Source: Rhizobiaceae bacterium | Lineage (GTDB): Bacteria; Pseudomonadota; Alphaproteobacteria; Rhizobiales; Rhizobiaceae | Direction: 5' to 3' | Length of the DNA stretch: 37,794 nucleotides | NCBI GenBank assembly: GCA_023953775.1 | Contig: JAMLJD010000040.1 | Coordinates: forward strand, 1-37,794 | Shown: in pieces, positions 35,553 to 37,794 of the stretch | Numbering within the stretch: the first letter of the stretch is position 1 | How the letters are laid out: each line of letters opens with the position of its first letter | Made by a program: the position numbers and the translations under genes | The notes under the pieces: model-generated | What the model was told of the DNA's origin: nothing | Databases searched by the model: none | What the model saw: the letters and a program-made list of their open reading frames with translations, nothing else

Positions 35553-36368
35553 CTACAGCCCCAGATCGACGCTGCGTTTGCGGGCGGCCTCGACGGCCTC
35601 CTCGACGAGAAGCTTCAGCCGGTCGCCGTCCATCAGCACGTCGAGCGCGGCGGCAGTGGTGCCGTTGGGACTTGTCACCTGACGGCGCAAGGTCTCGGGC
35701 GTCTCGGTGCTTTCGGCCGCAAGGCTCGCCGCGCCGTAGACCGTCTGCATGGCGAGAAGTGCTGCCGTGTCCCGTGGCAGACCAGCTTTCTCCCCGGCCG
35801 CGGTCAGGCATTCGATGAAGTGGAACACATAGGCGGGTCCCGATCCCGACACCGCGGTAACGGCATCCATCAGCGCCTCGTCGTCAACAGACGTCACGGC
35901 ACCTGAGGCAGAAAGCAGCCCGTTGACGAAATCGCCGACATCCTGCCCCACATGGGCGTTTGAAACCGTCACCATCATGCCGCGACCGATGGCAGCGGGC
36001 GTGTTCGGCATGCAGCGAATGATGGCGGCCTTGCTGCCGAGCAGGTCCTCGAATGTGGCGATCGGCGTTCCCGCCGCGATGGACACGAAGGCAGTGCCGT
36101 TTTCGGCGAGCGGCCGGTAGGGGGCCACGACGTCGCGCATGACCTGCGGCTTGACCGCGAAGACCACCAGCTTCGGCGCTTCGCCCTGAGCGATCTCCGC
36201 AGCACTTTGCGATGCGGCGACGCCGAGCGCCTCGGCGCGGGCACGAAGCTCGGCATTGGGCTCCACCACATGCGCATCCGACGGCTTCAGCCTGCCGGCC
36301 GACAGCCAGCCCGAAAGCATGGCGTAGCCCATATTGCCGCAACCCACGAGAATGACTGTCTTTGCCAT
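35553..36368 (-). CDS. proC: Pyrroline-5-carboxylate reductase
   Basis: The 271-residue cytoplasmic enzyme catalyses the last step of proline synthesis, reducing pyrroline-5-carboxylate with NAD(P)H. It has the Rossmann start [28 protein letters not shown], the family signature [13 protein letters not shown] and the C-terminal [14 protein letters not shown] with [16 protein letters not shown], all as expected. Length matches the family. The ATG at 36368 has GGGAG 6 bases upstream; the longer frame to 36464 is not conserved. It is divergent from the acyltransferase gene, and the 184-bp gap to the metallochaperone start contains the Zur-controlled promoter. Confidence 0.95.
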   Translation of the reverse strand: MAKTVILVGCGNMGYAMLSGWLSAGRLKPSDAHVVEPNAELRARAEALGVAASQSAAEIAQGEAPKLVVFAVKPQVMRDVVAPYRPLAENGTAFVSIAAGTPIATFEDLLGSKAAIIRCMPNTPAAIGRGMMVTVSNAHVGQDVGDFVNGLLSASGAVTSVDDEALMDAVTAVSGSGPAYVFHFIECLTAAGEKAGLPRDTAALLAMQTVYGAASLAAESTETPETLRRQVTSPNGTTAAALDVLMDGDRLKLLVEEAVEAARKRSVDLGL

Positions 36369-36535
36369 AGTGCGCTCCCTGAAAGTCGAGCGCAGCAATG
36401 CACAATCCCGCCGGCCGACGCAACGGGCGCATGCCCGTCCCGCACCCGTGGCACTGGCCCGCAACTTGCCCGGTCCTTGAAAGCGGCGCGAACGAGGACG
36501 CGCGCCGGGCTTGAATGTGAACGGGATGAAGACAG

Positions 36536-37794
36536 ATGACCCAGATTGAACCAGCGGCGCGTACCGGTTCGAAACAGGCCGTATCCGGCTCGGCGACGAG
36601 ATTCGAGACGCTGGACTCGTGGCGCGGCATCTGTGCGCTGCTGGTCGCGATGATGCACTTTCCGGTCTCGGGAATGTTCGGCGAAAGCCTCGTCGTGCGC
36701 AACGCCTTCCTGTTCGTCGACTATTTCTTCGTGCTGTCCGGCTTCGTGATCGCCCATGGATACTCCGACCGCGTCAGGGAGGGCGTCGATCTCGCACGGT
36801 TTCTCGTCGTCCGTTTCGGCCGCATCTACCCGCTGCATATCGCGGTGCTCGGTCTCTTCGTCGCGTTCGAAGCCTTGCGCTGGGGCGTGCCGCTGCTTCG
36901 CGGCGACGGCGCGGCGCCGTTCACCGACGGCAACAGCGTCACCGAACTGCTGACCAGCATGGCATTGCTGAACGGGCTGGGGATCGAGACTCAACTGACC
37001 TGGAACGGACCAAGCTGGAGCATCTCGGCCGAAATGTGGACTTATGTCCTGTTCGGCTTGGCGCTGCTGGCGCTGGGAAGGCGATTGTGGATCGTCCTCG
37101 TCCCGGCGATCGTAGCCGGTCCGGTCATCCTCTATCTCTATTCGCCGCACCTGATGGATGCGACCTACGATTACGGCTTCGTGCGCTGCATCTACGGTTT
37201 CTCGCTCGGCGCGCTTCTCCACCGCCTGACGATCTCCGATCTGCTGCGCAGGCGCGCTGCGGCGGTTGCCGCGCCGGGCATGTCCCGCCTCGGCTGGACC
37301 ATCGCCGAGATCGCCGCGGTGGTCGCGATCATGGCGTTCGTGGCCGTGCTGGCGCGCGGACCCTGGGGCCTCGCCGCACCGGTACTGTTCGCCGCCGCGC
37401 TGTGGCTGTTCGCAAATGAGCGCGGGCTGGTGAGCGCTGCTCTCAAGCGTCCGGCCTTTCTGTGGCTCGGCGCACTGTCATACGGCATCTACATGGTGCA
37501 CATCTTCGTGCAGGGCCGGATGATCAATGCCGCGACGCTGGCGGAGAAGGTGACGGGTCTCGATCTGGTTGGGCCGTTTGCGATCCGCGGCCAGGATTTC
37601 TACGGCTTCGGCGTCGCCGGCGATATGGTCGCCGCATTCGCCATGGCGGCGATGGTCGCGGCTGTCATAGCCGTTGCCTTCGCGGCGCACTTCGCCATCG
37701 AGCGGCCGTTCCAGCGCCTGTCGCGCAGGGTTGCCGCGCGGCTCGGCACCCAACGCGCGGCAACGCCCGTCAGCGCGCGGCGCTGGGCCCTCGC
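36536..37794 (+). CDS. Acyltransferase-3 family membrane protein (3' cut by window)
   Basis: The frame is open from the ATG at 36536 to the window end, giving 419 residues without a stop. It starts with a polar stretch, then the family pattern FETLDSWRGICALLVAMMHF with the conserved His. FLFVDYFFVLSGFVIAHGY, RFGRIYPLH and WSISAEMWTY follow, with about ten hydrophobic segments in all. Such proteins add acyl groups to exopolysaccharides, Nod factors, lipopolysaccharide or glucans. The SGFVI and RIYPLH patterns place it with exopolysaccharide acyltransferases, but the acceptor is unknown. The visible C-terminus is Arg/Ala-rich, suggesting the true end is close. Confidence 0.88.
   Translation, partial: MTQIEPAARTGSKQAVSGSATRFETLDSWRGICALLVAMMHFPVSGMFGESLVVRNAFLFVDYFFVLSGFVIAHGYSDRVREGVDLARFLVVRFGRIYPLHIAVLGLFVAFEALRWGVPLLRGDGAAPFTDGNSVTELLTSMALLNGLGIETQLTWNGPSWSISAEMWTYVLFGLALLALGRRLWIVLVPAIVAGPVILYLYSPHLMDATYDYGFVRCIYGFSLGALLHRLTISDLLRRRAAAVAAPGMSRLGWTIAEIAAVVAIMAFVAVLARGPWGLAAPVLFAAALWLFANERGLVSAALKRPAFLWLGALSYGIYMVHIFVQGRMINAATLAEKVTGLDLVGPFAIRGQDFYGFGVAGDMVAAFAMAAMVAAVIAVAFAAHFAIERPFQRLSRRVAARLGTQRAATPVSARRWAL

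Overview
The window is GC-rich and densely coded, with short gaps, many ATGA start/stop overlaps and alphaproteobacterial gene families. It most probably comes from the Hyphomicrobiales (Rhizobiales), near Mesorhizobium and other Phyllobacteriaceae. The clues are the polA / small RNA / M20 peptidase order, the cysG-DUF2849-cysI-cysH-DUF934 operon, a rhizobial rpsU, an EcfG-type promoter and rhizobial intergenic palindromes. No tRNA, rRNA, CRISPR array, phage or plasmid backbone was recognised. The genus is inference.

Region by region. (1) 1-1223: the tail of an unidentified gene, a strong terminator, and a complete 843-bp IS5-family (IS427-like) insertion sequence with a frameshifted transposase, imperfect 16-bp inverted repeats and flanking TA. 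(2) 1232-7327: an exported-caspase locus. A leftward set encodes a metacaspase-like protease, a small six-cysteine exported protein and a one-helix membrane protein. A divergent gene encodes a second exported protein with an apparently dead N-terminal caspase fold and an intact C-terminal one. This is the best candidate for an undescribed system. (3) 7333-13290: a LysE-type exporter, polA, a convincing three-hairpin small RNA, an M20 metallopeptidase and a short RNase D-like exonuclease. (4) 13355-17608: acyltransferase-3 membrane protein, bifunctional class A PBP, and an SDR oxidoreductase. (5) 17630-24425: a PAS-LuxR regulator divergent from a five-gene branched-chain-amino-acid-type ABC importer that ends in an alpha/beta hydrolase; a 78-bp tandem palindromic repeat lies inside the operon. 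(6) 24435-29869: a host-attachment-family gene with an EcfG-type promoter, and the assimilatory sulfate reduction operon. (7) 29952-37794: GMC oxidoreductase, ribosomal protein S21, a RidA-family protein, a frameshifted SAF-domain oxidoreductase, a COG0523 metallochaperone behind a Zur-like operator, proC, and a second acyltransferase cut by the window end.

How the genes work together. The ABC genes form one transcription unit in which the transporter and hydrolase probably act on one substrate. The cys genes make siroheme and use it to reduce APS-derived sulfite. The two caspase units face each other across one promoter region and all have export or membrane signals, which suggests a shared envelope function. 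Three reading-frame breaks lie between 33629 and 34375, so sequence errors there should be excluded before any biology is built on them.
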